Shown here: positions 15,750 to 23,658 of the stretch, one piece after another | Numbering within the stretch: position 1 is the stretch's first letter | Layout of the letters: every line of letters begins with the position of its first letter | From: an uncultured Dorea sp. | GTDB taxonomy: Bacteria > Bacillota_A > Clostridia > Lachnospirales > Lachnospiraceae | Direction of reading: 5' to 3' | Assembly: GCA_910578865.1 (NCBI GenBank) | Contig: CAJTRM010000018.1 | Coordinates: 5,005-69,004 of the forward strand | DNA length: 64,000 nt | The notes under the pieces: model-generated | What the model saw: the letters and a program-made list of their open reading frames with translations, nothing else | Databases searched by the model: none | What the model was told of the DNA's origin: nothing | Position numbers and translations under genes: made by a program

Positions 15750-16637
15750 TTATAATTCTCTGTGATCTGTCACGTACTGTTTGAACTCCTGGATCACAGG
15801 AGCCTGGTACACGTCCTTCAGCGTGCACATGTAGAAGATGCGCTCCCAGGTCGGTTTGACGATCTCAAGGATCTTGACGGGCATAGAACTTAACACCGGC
15901 ATGTTGGGCACGACGGCAATCCCGAAGCCTGCGCCCGCAAGTCCGGCAACCGCCTGGTCTTCTTCTACAGAGTAGGCAATCTGAGGTTTTCCGCCGCATT
16001 TGTCAAATAGCTTGTCAATTACGTATCTTAACGCGCTCTGCTTTGAGAATACAATCTGAGGGTAGGGCAGAGTTTCTTTCAGATCTATCGTATCCTGTTT
16101 TGCCAGAGGATGGTCAAGAGGGACAACCAGAACCAGTTCCTGGCGTGCAATGGGGACAAATTCTATGGTCGGCTCGTTGTCCAGCATGGAACAAAAAGCC
16201 ACATCATACTTTCGTTCCTTCAGTCCCTGGAGGATATTCTTGGTTAATCCGGTAGAATTATGAAAATAGAAATCAATCTTTTTGCCTTTCTTCTGATCCA
16301 GAAATCCCTTCACGAAGGAGGGCACGATTTTTGTGCTCAGAGTTCTCAGCAGTGCAATATCAATTCGGCCTTCTCCGCTTCCTGTCATCTGCAGTTTGGT
16401 GATACTGGAATCCAGCATTTCCAGAGATTTTTCCACATCTGCAAGAAAAGCCTGGCCGCACTTGGTCAGGATGACATTCCGCCCCTCTTTTTCAAACAGT
16501 TTGACACCCAGTTCTTTTTCCAGAGATGCAATGGCATGGCTCAGGCTTGGCTGAGTGATCGCCAGGATCTCTGCGGCTTTTGTATAATGCTCCAGGTGTG
16601 CCAATGTAACAAAGTATCGCAGATGATACAGGTTCAT
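15750..16637 (-). CDS. LysR-family transcriptional regulator
   Basis: A 295-residue LysR protein: winged helix from residue 1 (MNLYHLRYFVTLAHL, AITQPSLSHAIASLEKELGVKLFEK, with the SLSHAI recognition helix) and a two-lobe effector domain ending near VPNMPV. The start at 16637 is set by AAGGAAGG upstream on the minus strand; longer starts lack a site. It is divergent from the TIM-barrel gene at 16843 and the two share a 205-base promoter region, the classic arrangement for LysR control of the neighbouring operon. The inducer would be a pathway intermediate, perhaps a cyclic hydroxy acid. Confidence 0.92.
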   Translation of the reverse strand: MNLYHLRYFVTLAHLEHYTKAAEILAITQPSLSHAIASLEKELGVKLFEKEGRNVILTKCGQAFLADVEKSLEMLDSSITKLQMTGSGEGRIDIALLRTLSTKIVPSFVKGFLDQKKGKKIDFYFHNSTGLTKNILQGLKERKYDVAFCSMLDNEPTIEFVPIARQELVLVVPLDHPLAKQDTIDLKETLPYPQIVFSKQSALRYVIDKLFDKCGGKPQIAYSVEEDQAVAGLAGAGFGIAVVPNMPVLSSMPVKILEIVKPTWERIFYMCTLKDVYQAPVIQEFKQYVTDHREL

Positions 16638-16732
16638 GGACATCCTTCCTTTCTCGTGTGTTCTGTAAACTTTGCAGTATATTTTAACATGAACTATAAA
16701 CAAAATCTATGGATTCCGGCAATATTACCAAT

Positions 16733-16761
16733 TTGTTTTAAATTTAACAATGGATTATAAT
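16733..16761 (+). promoter_or_regulatory. Promoter of the TIM-barrel/OYE/dehydrogenase operon
   Basis: TTGTTT (16733-16738) and TATAAT (16756-16761) are separated by 17 bases. The site lies within the 16638-16842 divergent region that must also hold the LysR binding sites; that region is AT-rich, and I see no other gene in it. Confidence 0.6.
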
Positions 16762-16842
16762 CAAAGTATAAAAAATCATACAATATTGAACCGAAAAACA
16801 CAGGAAATATGTTCAATTTAAACAGTGAAAGGAGTAAGTATT

Positions 16843-17682
16843 ATGTCAAAGAAGAATCCGATTACAATCAGTTCATGGACACTGGGGGATCAGTGCAGAT
16901 TTGAAGACCGTGTCATTGCAGCAAAAGAGGCCGGTTACGAAGGGATAGGCCTTCGGGCAGAAACTTATGTGGACGCGCTGAATGAAGGCCTTCACGATGC
17001 AGATATTCTTGCAATCCTTGAAAAGCATGATATGAAGGTGACAGAGGTTGAGTACATCGTCCAGTGGTGTGAGGAGCATCGTTCCTATGAGCAGAAATAC
17101 AAGGAGCAGATGTGCTTCCATATGTGTGAATTGTTTGGGGTCGGACATATTAATTGCGGGTTAATGGAGAATTATTCTGTAGAATATACCGCACAGAAAT
17201 TAAAAGAGCTGTGCCAGCGGGCAGGCAAATATATCATCGGTGTTGAGCCTATGCCATACAGCGGGATCCCGGATCTTAAAAAGGGCTGGGAAGTAGTAAA
17301 GGCAGCAGGCTGTGACAATGCGATGCTGATTCTTGACACCTGGCATTGGGTAAGGGCTGACCAGCCGTATGATATTCTGACAGAAGAGATCGCGGAGAAG
17401 GTAATCTCTATTCAGATCAATGACGCATACGACAGGCCGTATGCAAAGACGATCCTGAGGGATGAATCTATGCATGACCGTCTGGCGCCCGGCACCGGAG
17501 CAAAGGACACTGCCGGATTTGTAAAGATGATCAAGGATGCGGGAATTGACCCGAAGGTGATCGGTGTTGAGGTTATCTCCGACGAAATCCTTGGAAGAGG
17601 CTTAAAGGAAGCGGCAGCATTTACATACGACAATACAAAGAAGGTATTAGAGGAAGCCTGGCCAGAGACAGTGGAAGCGTAG
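16843..17682 (+). CDS. Xylose-isomerase-like TIM-barrel protein (sugar phosphate isomerase/epimerase or dehydroshikimate dehydratase type)
   Basis: A 279-residue AP-endonuclease-2/IolE-fold protein. Metal-ligand candidates follow the family order: glutamate in IGVEPMP, aspartate and histidine in LILDTWHW, the SIQINDA strand, and glutamate in IGVEVIS. AAGGAG positions the ATG at 16843. The fold covers xylose isomerases, inosose dehydratase and 3-dehydroshikimate dehydratase (AsbF/QuiC). The shikimate-dehydrogenase homologue three genes on makes a dehydroshikimate or inosose-type substrate attractive, but the sequence alone does not settle isomerase versus dehydratase. Confidence 0.8.
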   Translation: MSKKNPITISSWTLGDQCRFEDRVIAAKEAGYEGIGLRAETYVDALNEGLHDADILAILEKHDMKVTEVEYIVQWCEEHRSYEQKYKEQMCFHMCELFGVGHINCGLMENYSVEYTAQKLKELCQRAGKYIIGVEPMPYSGIPDLKKGWEVVKAAGCDNAMLILDTWHWVRADQPYDILTEEIAEKVISIQINDAYDRPYAKTILRDESMHDRLAPGTGAKDTAGFVKMIKDAGIDPKVIGVEVISDEILGRGLKEAAAFTYDNTKKVLEEAWPETVEA

Positions 17683-17699
17683 GGCAGAGAGGAGAGGCT

Positions 17700-19670
17700 A
17701 TGAAATTCAGAAGTATGTTTACACCGATCCAGATCGGACCGATGACAGTAAAGAACCGTTTTGTAGTACCGCCTATGGGAAATAATTTTGCAAATACCGA
17801 CGGGACATGGAGCCTTCAGTCGGCCGCATATTACGGAGAACGTGCCAAAGGGCAGTTCGGCCTGATCACCATTGAGGCTACGGTCGTCCATGAAGGGGCT
17901 AAGGGAGGTCCCAGAAAACCTTGTCTGTACAATGACGACAGTATCGAGAGCTTAAAAAGAATCTGTGACGCCGCACATGCAGAAGGAGCCAGAATCTCCG
18001 TCCAGCTGCAGAACGCGGGGCCGGAAGGAAATGCAAAGAACGCAGGCGCGCCGATTGAGGCGGCTACGTCCATTCAGACAAAGGACGGAAAGGACATCCC
18101 CAAGGAAGTGCCGACAGAGAAGGTATATCAGCTGATCCAGGGGTACGGAGAGGCAGCAAAGCGCGCTATGAAAGCCGGTGTGGATGCAGTAGAGATCCAT
18201 ATGGCACACGGTTATCTGGTAAATTCCTTTATGTCTCCAAGGACAAATAAGAGAATTGATGAGTTCGGCGGAAGCTTTGAGAACAGAATGAGATTTTCCC
18301 GCCTGATCGTTGAAGAGGTAAAAGCAAAGACGGAAGGGAAGATCGCAGTCCTTGCCCGGATCAACAGTACGGAGGATATGTTCGGCGGACTTGACAACCA
18401 TGATATGTGTGCGGTAGCATCTTATTTGGAGGAATGCGGGATTGACGCTCTTCATGTATCCCGTGCAGTACATCTTAAGGATGAATATATGTGGGCTCCT
18501 ACGGGTATCCACGGTGGATTCTCGGCAGAGCTGGTTGAAAATATCAAAAAAAGTGTTTCAATTCCGGTCATCACTGTGGGACGCTACACAGAGCCGCAGT
18601 TTGCAGAGCTGATGGTAAAACAGGGGAAGACGGACCTGGTGGCCTTCGGGCGTCAGTCTCTGGCGGATCCGCATATGCCGCTGAAAGCGCAGGAGGAAAG
18701 GCTTGAGGATATGACTCCTTGTATCGCCTGCCTGCAGGGATGTGTTGCCAATATGTATGCAGGAAAACCGATCTGCTGTCTGACCAATCCTGTGCTGGGC
18801 CATGAGGCAGAAGGGCTTCCAATGGCAGAAAAAGTGAAAAAGGTATATGTAATCGGCGGCGGTGTGGCAGGTATGTATGCCGCGTATACGGCGAAGAAAC
18901 GGGGACACGATGTCACACTGTTTGAGGCGTCTGATAAACTGGGCGGCAATATGAGGCTGGCAGCTTATCCGCCGGGAAAAGGAGATATTACCAACATGAT
19001 TCGCAGTTATGTGGTAAAATGTGAGAAAGCCGGCGTTGATATTAAGATGAATACGAAGGTAACTGCCGATATGCTGAGGCAGGATACACCGGATGCGGTG
19101 ATTCTCGCCACAGGATCTGAGACACTGATCCTTCCGTTTATCAAAGGGATTCATAATCCGGAGATCGTTCACGGTATTGATTGTCTGGAGGGCAGCCGTC
19201 CGGTAGGACACAAGGTGTTGGTAGTCGGCGGCGGCATGGTCGGCGCAGAGACTGCGGAATTCCTTGCAGAGCAGGGGCATGAGGTATCCGTGATTGAGAT
19301 GCGGGATGCAATCGGGCCGGATGTAATCCACGAACACAGAATCTTCCTGATGAAGGCTTTTGAGGAGTACGGCATCGAACAGATTACCAATGCGGCAGTT
19401 TCAGAGATCTTTTCCGACGGGGTCAGCTATAAAAATGCGTCAGATAAATCAGACGAAACTCTTTATGAGGCCAGAGGATTTGATACTGTGGTGCTTTCCA
19501 TGGGCTTCAGCTCCCGCTATACACACCGTGAGGGGCAGGAAGTGATCTATGATTTTGCCGATGAGATCCGCGCGGTCGTTCCGGAGGTACATGTGGTGGG
19601 TGATGCTCAGAGAGCCAGAAGGGCGCTCGACGCTACCAGGGAAGCATACGATGCAGCTATAAAATTATAA
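17700..19670 (+). CDS. NADH:flavin oxidoreductase / old-yellow-enzyme fused to pyridine-nucleotide oxidoreductase (2,4-dienoyl-CoA reductase family)
   Basis: A 656-residue three-part enzyme. Residues 1-335 form the FMN barrel (MAHGYLVNSFMSPRTN and EFGGSFENRMRF are signature segments). Around 340-365 the pattern C-x2-C-x3-C-x11-C (CIACLQGC then the ICC pair) provides a 4Fe-4S site. From about 375 two dinucleotide domains follow (VIGGGVAGMYAA and VVGGGMVGAETAE). Relatives are 2,4-dienoyl-CoA reductase, BaiCD/BaiH and enoate or enone reductases. In this operon an enone such as 3-dehydroshikimate is a chemically suitable substrate. It starts 17 bases after the TIM-barrel gene. Confidence 0.9.
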   Translation: MKFRSMFTPIQIGPMTVKNRFVVPPMGNNFANTDGTWSLQSAAYYGERAKGQFGLITIEATVVHEGAKGGPRKPCLYNDDSIESLKRICDAAHAEGARISVQLQNAGPEGNAKNAGAPIEAATSIQTKDGKDIPKEVPTEKVYQLIQGYGEAAKRAMKAGVDAVEIHMAHGYLVNSFMSPRTNKRIDEFGGSFENRMRFSRLIVEEVKAKTEGKIAVLARINSTEDMFGGLDNHDMCAVASYLEECGIDALHVSRAVHLKDEYMWAPTGIHGGFSAELVENIKKSVSIPVITVGRYTEPQFAELMVKQGKTDLVAFGRQSLADPHMPLKAQEERLEDMTPCIACLQGCVANMYAGKPICCLTNPVLGHEAEGLPMAEKVKKVYVIGGGVAGMYAAYTAKKRGHDVTLFEASDKLGGNMRLAAYPPGKGDITNMIRSYVVKCEKAGVDIKMNTKVTADMLRQDTPDAVILATGSETLILPFIKGIHNPEIVHGIDCLEGSRPVGHKVLVVGGGMVGAETAEFLAEQGHEVSVIEMRDAIGPDVIHEHRIFLMKAFEEYGIEQITNAAVSEIFSDGVSYKNASDKSDETLYEARGFDTVVLSMGFSSRYTHREGQEVIYDFADEIRAVVPEVHVVGDAQRARRALDATREAYDAAIKL

Positions 19671-19681
19671 CAATGATTGAC

Positions 19682-19702
19682 GGATGCCCGGACCGGGCAT
19701 CC
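19682..19702 (+). other. Intergenic stem-loop between reductase and dehydrogenase genes
   Basis: GGATGCCCG (19682-19690) and CGGGCATCC (19694-19702) form a nine-base perfect stem with a three-base loop. No T run follows, so it is not a standard terminator. It could be an mRNA processing or stability element setting the ratio of upstream to downstream products. Confidence 0.6.
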
Positions 19703-19722
19703 GGTTCAGGAGGATGATAGAG

Positions 19723-20598
19723 ATGGAAAAAAGAATCAGCGGACATACAGGACTGTTGGCATTATTCGGAACACCGGTGGGACATTCCGGTTCTCCGGCT
19801 ATGTATAATTTTAGTTTTCAGCATGACGGGCTTGACTATGCCTATATGGCATTTGATGTAAATGTAGAGCAGATGCCGAAAGCATTTGAGACAATTAAGC
19901 TTCTTAAGATGAGAGGCGGCAACTTTACAATGCCGTGCAAAAATATTGCGGCAGAGCTGGTAGATCAGCTGTCCCCGGCAGCTGAGATTATCGGCGCCTG
20001 CAATGTATTTGTCAATGACGACGGCGTGATCACCGGACACATTACAGACGGCGTCGGATTTGTGAAAAACCTTGAACTGAACGGTTTTGATGTAAAAGGT
20101 AAGAAGACCGTCGTACTTGGAGCCGGCGGCGCTGCAACTGCCATTCAGGTTCAGCTTGCACTGGACGGGGCAAAAGAGGTAAAGATCTTTAATCCGAAGG
20201 ATGAGTTCTATCAGAGAGCTGAGGGGACAAAGGAAAAGCTTGCAAAACATTGTCCGGACTGTCTGGTTACTATAGAGGATCTTGAAGATAAGGAAAAGCT
20301 TGCAGAAGCAGTGGGCGACTGTGATATTGTGATCAATGCGACCATTATGGGTATGAAGCCGTATGAGGATGTGACGCTGATCGATAAGTCTTTGTTCCGC
20401 AAAGACCTCGTTGTGGCAGACACAGTATATAATCCGGAGAAGACAAGGATGATTCTGGAAGCAGAAGAAGCAGGCTGTAAGGCCATCGGAGGAGTCGGTA
20501 TGCTCCAGCAGCAGGGGGCTGTGAACTATGAACTGTTCGTCGGGAAGAAGATGCCTCTTGAGGAGTATCAGAAATTCCAGGCTGAGCAGGCAAAATAA
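19723..20598 (+). CDS. Shikimate/quinate dehydrogenase family protein
   Basis: A 291-residue shikimate-dehydrogenase homologue. GTPVGHSGSPAMYN gives the two serines of the substrate loop, NFTMPCK the catalytic lysine, HITDGVGF the catalytic aspartate, and VVLGAGGAATAI the nucleotide loop; GVGMLQQQGA near the end is also standard. Housekeeping AroE is usually encoded with aromatic-synthesis genes; this copy sits in a degradative setting with transporter and LysR, as do catabolic quinate/shikimate dehydrogenases. AGGAGG at 19708-19713 supports ATG 19723 rather than 19714. Confidence 0.88.
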   Translation: MEKRISGHTGLLALFGTPVGHSGSPAMYNFSFQHDGLDYAYMAFDVNVEQMPKAFETIKLLKMRGGNFTMPCKNIAAELVDQLSPAAEIIGACNVFVNDDGVITGHITDGVGFVKNLELNGFDVKGKKTVVLGAGGAATAIQVQLALDGAKEVKIFNPKDEFYQRAEGTKEKLAKHCPDCLVTIEDLEDKEKLAEAVGDCDIVINATIMGMKPYEDVTLIDKSLFRKDLVVADTVYNPEKTRMILEAEEAGCKAIGGVGMLQQQGAVNYELFVGKKMPLEEYQKFQAEQAK

Positions 20599-20644
20599 GA
20601 GACGGCAGAAAAAGATCGGTTGATATCGAAAAAGGAGAATGGGA

Positions 20645-21937
20645 ATGAAAGCAAAGAAATATTTGATGTCTATCATCTGTGTGTATATCTGTTATCTGAC
20701 ACACGGTATCCAGGCAATCATCTTAAGCCAGAACAATGTAAACTTTGCGACACAGTGGGGGTTTGATATGTCAAATCCAGATTCGGCGGCTTACGCGGCA
20801 GGTCTTGCAGCAGTCAGCACAGCGGTTGCCTGGACTGGTTTCGGAAAGTTTATCAGTGTGTGGATCGGCGGGGAGATTTCGGACCGTGTAGGCAGGAAAA
20901 AACTTATGATCGGCGGGGCAGTCCTCTATATTGCCTGCTTCGCCGGATTCCTGACGACGAAAAGTGCAATGGTGGCTTCCATATGCGGACTTCTGACCGG
21001 TATCGCTACATCCGGGTTCTGGGATGCCTCCGGGTATCCGGCTGTCCAGGAGGCGTATCCGGCAGCGCCGGGGTCTGCACTGATCGGGATTAAGTTCTTT
21101 GTATCCCTGTCAGGTATGATATATCCGTTATTCGTTGTACAGATGGCCGCAACCGGAAATTGGAAGATGAATATTATCCTTCCTCTTGCAATGTCGGTAG
21201 TGTGTCTGGTACTCGCGCTTGCGGCGCCGTTTGTATATGACGATCAGAAGAAAGCGGCTGCGGGGGCATCCGGTGATCAGAAGAATTCTGTCCAGGCTGA
21301 GATTGATGCGGCAAAAGCTGCAATGCTGACGAAGCCAAACAAGTTTGTTGTATTTCTTGTTATGTTCTATGCATTTTTGTGTATGGCGATCATGTACGGC
21401 GCACAGCAGTATACGAAAGCTTTCGGACTGGCTGTATGCGGCCTGACAGAGATGCAGGCGGCGGGAATGACTTCCATCTATACGGTAGGTTCTATCTGTG
21501 CGGTACTGTTCTGGGCATTTATGATGGCAAAGTTAAAATGGAATCCGCTGAAGGTAATTCTGATTGATTCCGTCTTTACTGCAGTTGCCCTTGCAGGGGT
21601 ACTGTTCATCCATCAGGTAGCGATCATCTATGTTGCAATTGCGATGTTGGGATTTTTTGCGGCAGGGGGAGCCCTTCAGACAGGACTTGCGGTGGTACAG
21701 CTGTTTAACCCGGGCCCGAAAGGAAGAAATACAGGAATCTACTATACATTCATGGGTGCGGCGAGCTACCTGATCCCTGTGGTGGCAGCTCAGCTTACCA
21801 AGGCGTCCGGTGAGGCGAATGCTGTTTACACATTGATGATCATGCTGTTGGTATTTGCTGCCCTTGCAATTTTGAGTTCTCTGTACCTGGTAGGCCAGCA
21901 TGTGAAGATTTTCGGAAAGAGTGCTCTTGGCAAATAA
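20645..21937 (+). CDS. MFS transporter, probable carboxylate/cyclic acid uptake
   Basis: A 430-residue major facilitator protein with about twelve membrane segments. The loop between segments 2 and 3 reads GGEISDRVGRKKLMIGG (the GX3DRXGRK signature), and a hydrophilic stretch near residues 205-230 (KKAAAGASGDQKN) is the central loop. AAAGGAG at 20631-20637 fits ATG 20645. It follows the shikimate-dehydrogenase gene by 46 bases and precedes a terminator, so it is the last gene of that unit and most likely imports the pathway substrate. Confidence 0.85.
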   Translation: MKAKKYLMSIICVYICYLTHGIQAIILSQNNVNFATQWGFDMSNPDSAAYAAGLAAVSTAVAWTGFGKFISVWIGGEISDRVGRKKLMIGGAVLYIACFAGFLTTKSAMVASICGLLTGIATSGFWDASGYPAVQEAYPAAPGSALIGIKFFVSLSGMIYPLFVVQMAATGNWKMNIILPLAMSVVCLVLALAAPFVYDDQKKAAAGASGDQKNSVQAEIDAAKAAMLTKPNKFVVFLVMFYAFLCMAIMYGAQQYTKAFGLAVCGLTEMQAAGMTSIYTVGSICAVLFWAFMMAKLKWNPLKVILIDSVFTAVALAGVLFIHQVAIIYVAIAMLGFFAAGGALQTGLAVVQLFNPGPKGRNTGIYYTFMGAASYLIPVVAAQLTKASGEANAVYTLMIMLLVFAALAILSSLYLVGQHVKIFGKSALGK

Positions 21938-21976
21938 ATGGTATTACTTTTCAGAGGAATTATATTATATAGAAAA

Positions 21977-22007
21977 CTCTGCCCTTTGGCTTGGGGCAGA
22001 GATTTTT
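21977..22007 (+). terminator. Rho-independent terminator after the MFS gene
   Basis: CTCTGCCC (21977-21984) pairs with GGGCAGAG (21994-22001), followed by ATTTTT. It separates the four-gene operon from the permease at 22059. Confidence 0.85.
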
Positions 22008-22058
22008 CCACACATTCTTTGTTAAAAAAAAGACATTAAACAGGAGGATACATAGACG

Positions 22059-23498
22059 ATGAGTCCGAAAAAAGAAAGAAGGGCAAATGAACTTCCGTTT
22101 CTTCCTCTCGGCCCGTTCCAGTGGCGGATTCCGGGAGTGCATTACCGTATTGAGTATGTAGAATTTTTCCAGGGCCTGATCCTGGGTGCTACGGCTCTCA
22201 GCTCCATCCCCTATCTGACGGATAATCTGGGGCTGCCTTATGAGCTGGCATGGAGCTGTGTCATCCTGGAAGTATTTATGTATATGCTTCACGGATGGCT
22301 GGGAGATCCGGTAGTCCCGGGCTGGATCACGCCGACGCTGCCGTTTACACTGGCATTTCTGGAGGGATTTGAGAAAGGTCCCCAGCGGATACAGGCCATG
22401 ATTGCCGTCCAGCTTCTGGTAGCGTGTATCTTTGTTTTTATGGGGATTACGAAGCTTGCCGATAAGTTTGTGCGGCTGGTGCCTTCCTCCGTCAAGGGCG
22501 GAATCCTGTTGGCGGCGCCGATCACAGTCATCCAGGGGCAGCTTGCAGAAGGGAGCCAGCTTCTGACGGCTCCGGTGGCTACTCTCGCAGGCACACTGCT
22601 GCTGGCTTTTCTGAGCTTTTCCCCCTTCTGCGAGAAGAAGCGAGATAAGATTAAGATTTTGGATGTTATGGCAAAATACGGCAACCTGTTTCCGTATCTG
22701 GTTGCTATGCTGATCGGTGTAGTGCTCGGAGAGCTTGCTTCGCCGGTGCTGGAACTCGGAAGTGTGATCCGCATACCCGATTTTACAGAGATGTTCCGGA
22801 CGGTCAGTGTATTTGCAGTAGGATTCCCGCCGGTTTCCGTGTTCGTAAAGGCGCTTCCGCTGTCCCTCATCTGCTATGTGCTGGCGTTTGGTGATTTTGT
22901 AACTTCAGAGACGCTGGTAAAGGAAGCGCAGGAGAGCCGGAATGACGAATACATTGACTTTAATTCCAGCCGCTCCAACCTGATCAGTGGTCTGAGAAAC
23001 CTGGTTCTTGCGGTCTTTGCACCGTTTCCGCCTCTTGCAGGACCTCTGTGGGTAGGTATGACGGTGTCTGTAGCTATGCGGTACCGGGAAGGCAGGAAAG
23101 CTATGAAATCCCTGATCGGAGGAATGAGTTCCTTCCGTATGGCTACTTTTTTAAGCGTGATCCTGGTGCCGATCGTATCCTTTATGAAACCGATCATGGG
23201 TGTTGGTTCCGCAATTACACTTTTGTTCCAGGCATATGTGTGTGCAAGGATCGGTATGGAATACTGTAAGTCCAATACGGATAAAAGTATTGCGGGGGTT
23301 ATGGCGGCTGTCCTGGCATTTAAGGGCTCCGGATGGGCCCTGCTGGTAGGGTTTGCCATGAATTTCCTTCTCTCTAATATGGATTTCCAGAAGGAGAAGC
23401 TGGGTGTGCTCACTACGGAGGAACTGGAGGCCGTGGAGAAGAAGCGTGAGGAAGAGATCCGGAGGCTGACCCATGAAAAATCCTCACATGTAAAATAA
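22059..23498 (+). CDS. Multi-pass membrane permease, UraA/NCS2-like (DUF3360-type)
   Basis: A 479-residue integral membrane protein with roughly twelve to fourteen hydrophobic segments and a charged C-terminal tail (LEAVEKKREEEIRRL). The early segment FQGLILGATALSSIPYL and the GDPVVPGWITPTLP region recall the sulfate/xanthine permease superfamily, and the whole resembles the DUF3360 group of putative transporters. It follows the terminator at 22 kb but has AACAGGAGG in front of its ATG. Substrate unknown; the neighbourhood suggests an organic acid. Confidence 0.65.
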   Translation: MSPKKERRANELPFLPLGPFQWRIPGVHYRIEYVEFFQGLILGATALSSIPYLTDNLGLPYELAWSCVILEVFMYMLHGWLGDPVVPGWITPTLPFTLAFLEGFEKGPQRIQAMIAVQLLVACIFVFMGITKLADKFVRLVPSSVKGGILLAAPITVIQGQLAEGSQLLTAPVATLAGTLLLAFLSFSPFCEKKRDKIKILDVMAKYGNLFPYLVAMLIGVVLGELASPVLELGSVIRIPDFTEMFRTVSVFAVGFPPVSVFVKALPLSLICYVLAFGDFVTSETLVKEAQESRNDEYIDFNSSRSNLISGLRNLVLAVFAPFPPLAGPLWVGMTVSVAMRYREGRKAMKSLIGGMSSFRMATFLSVILVPIVSFMKPIMGVGSAITLLFQAYVCARIGMEYCKSNTDKSIAGVMAAVLAFKGSGWALLVGFAMNFLLSNMDFQKEKLGVLTTEELEAVEKKREEEIRRLTHEKSSHVK

Positions 23499-23511
23499 AG
23501 ATTCAAAGAGT

Positions 23512-23561
23512 AAGAGGTTCGTCCGCAGTGGTTTACACAAAGCCGCGGGAGAGCCTCTTTT
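23512..23561 (+). terminator. Probable terminator after the permease gene
   Basis: An imperfect stem pairs 23512-23526 (AAGAGG then CCGC) with 23545-23559 (GCGG then CCTCTT), ending in TTTT. Weaker than the others in the window because of mismatches in the middle of the stem. Confidence 0.6.
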
Positions 23562-23658
23562 GATGATACAGATCTGTTTTCCGGCAGCCGGATATTTTGA
23601 CAGGAATCCCGGGAAAAGCTATAATATTGAAAATAAAACAGAAACGGATGAAGAATAT

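Noticed and set aside
18558..19337. Minus-strand open frame of 259 codons inside the OYE gene
   Set aside because: Low-complexity, histidine/cysteine-rich product typical of an antisense shadow; the plus-strand frame is clearly coding.
17700..19670. Bile acid 7-dehydroxylation enzyme BaiCD or BaiH for the OYE protein
   Set aside because: Same broad family and a bile salt hydrolase lies nearby, but no other bai gene is present and the direct neighbours are a shikimate dehydrogenase homologue and TIM-barrel enzyme.
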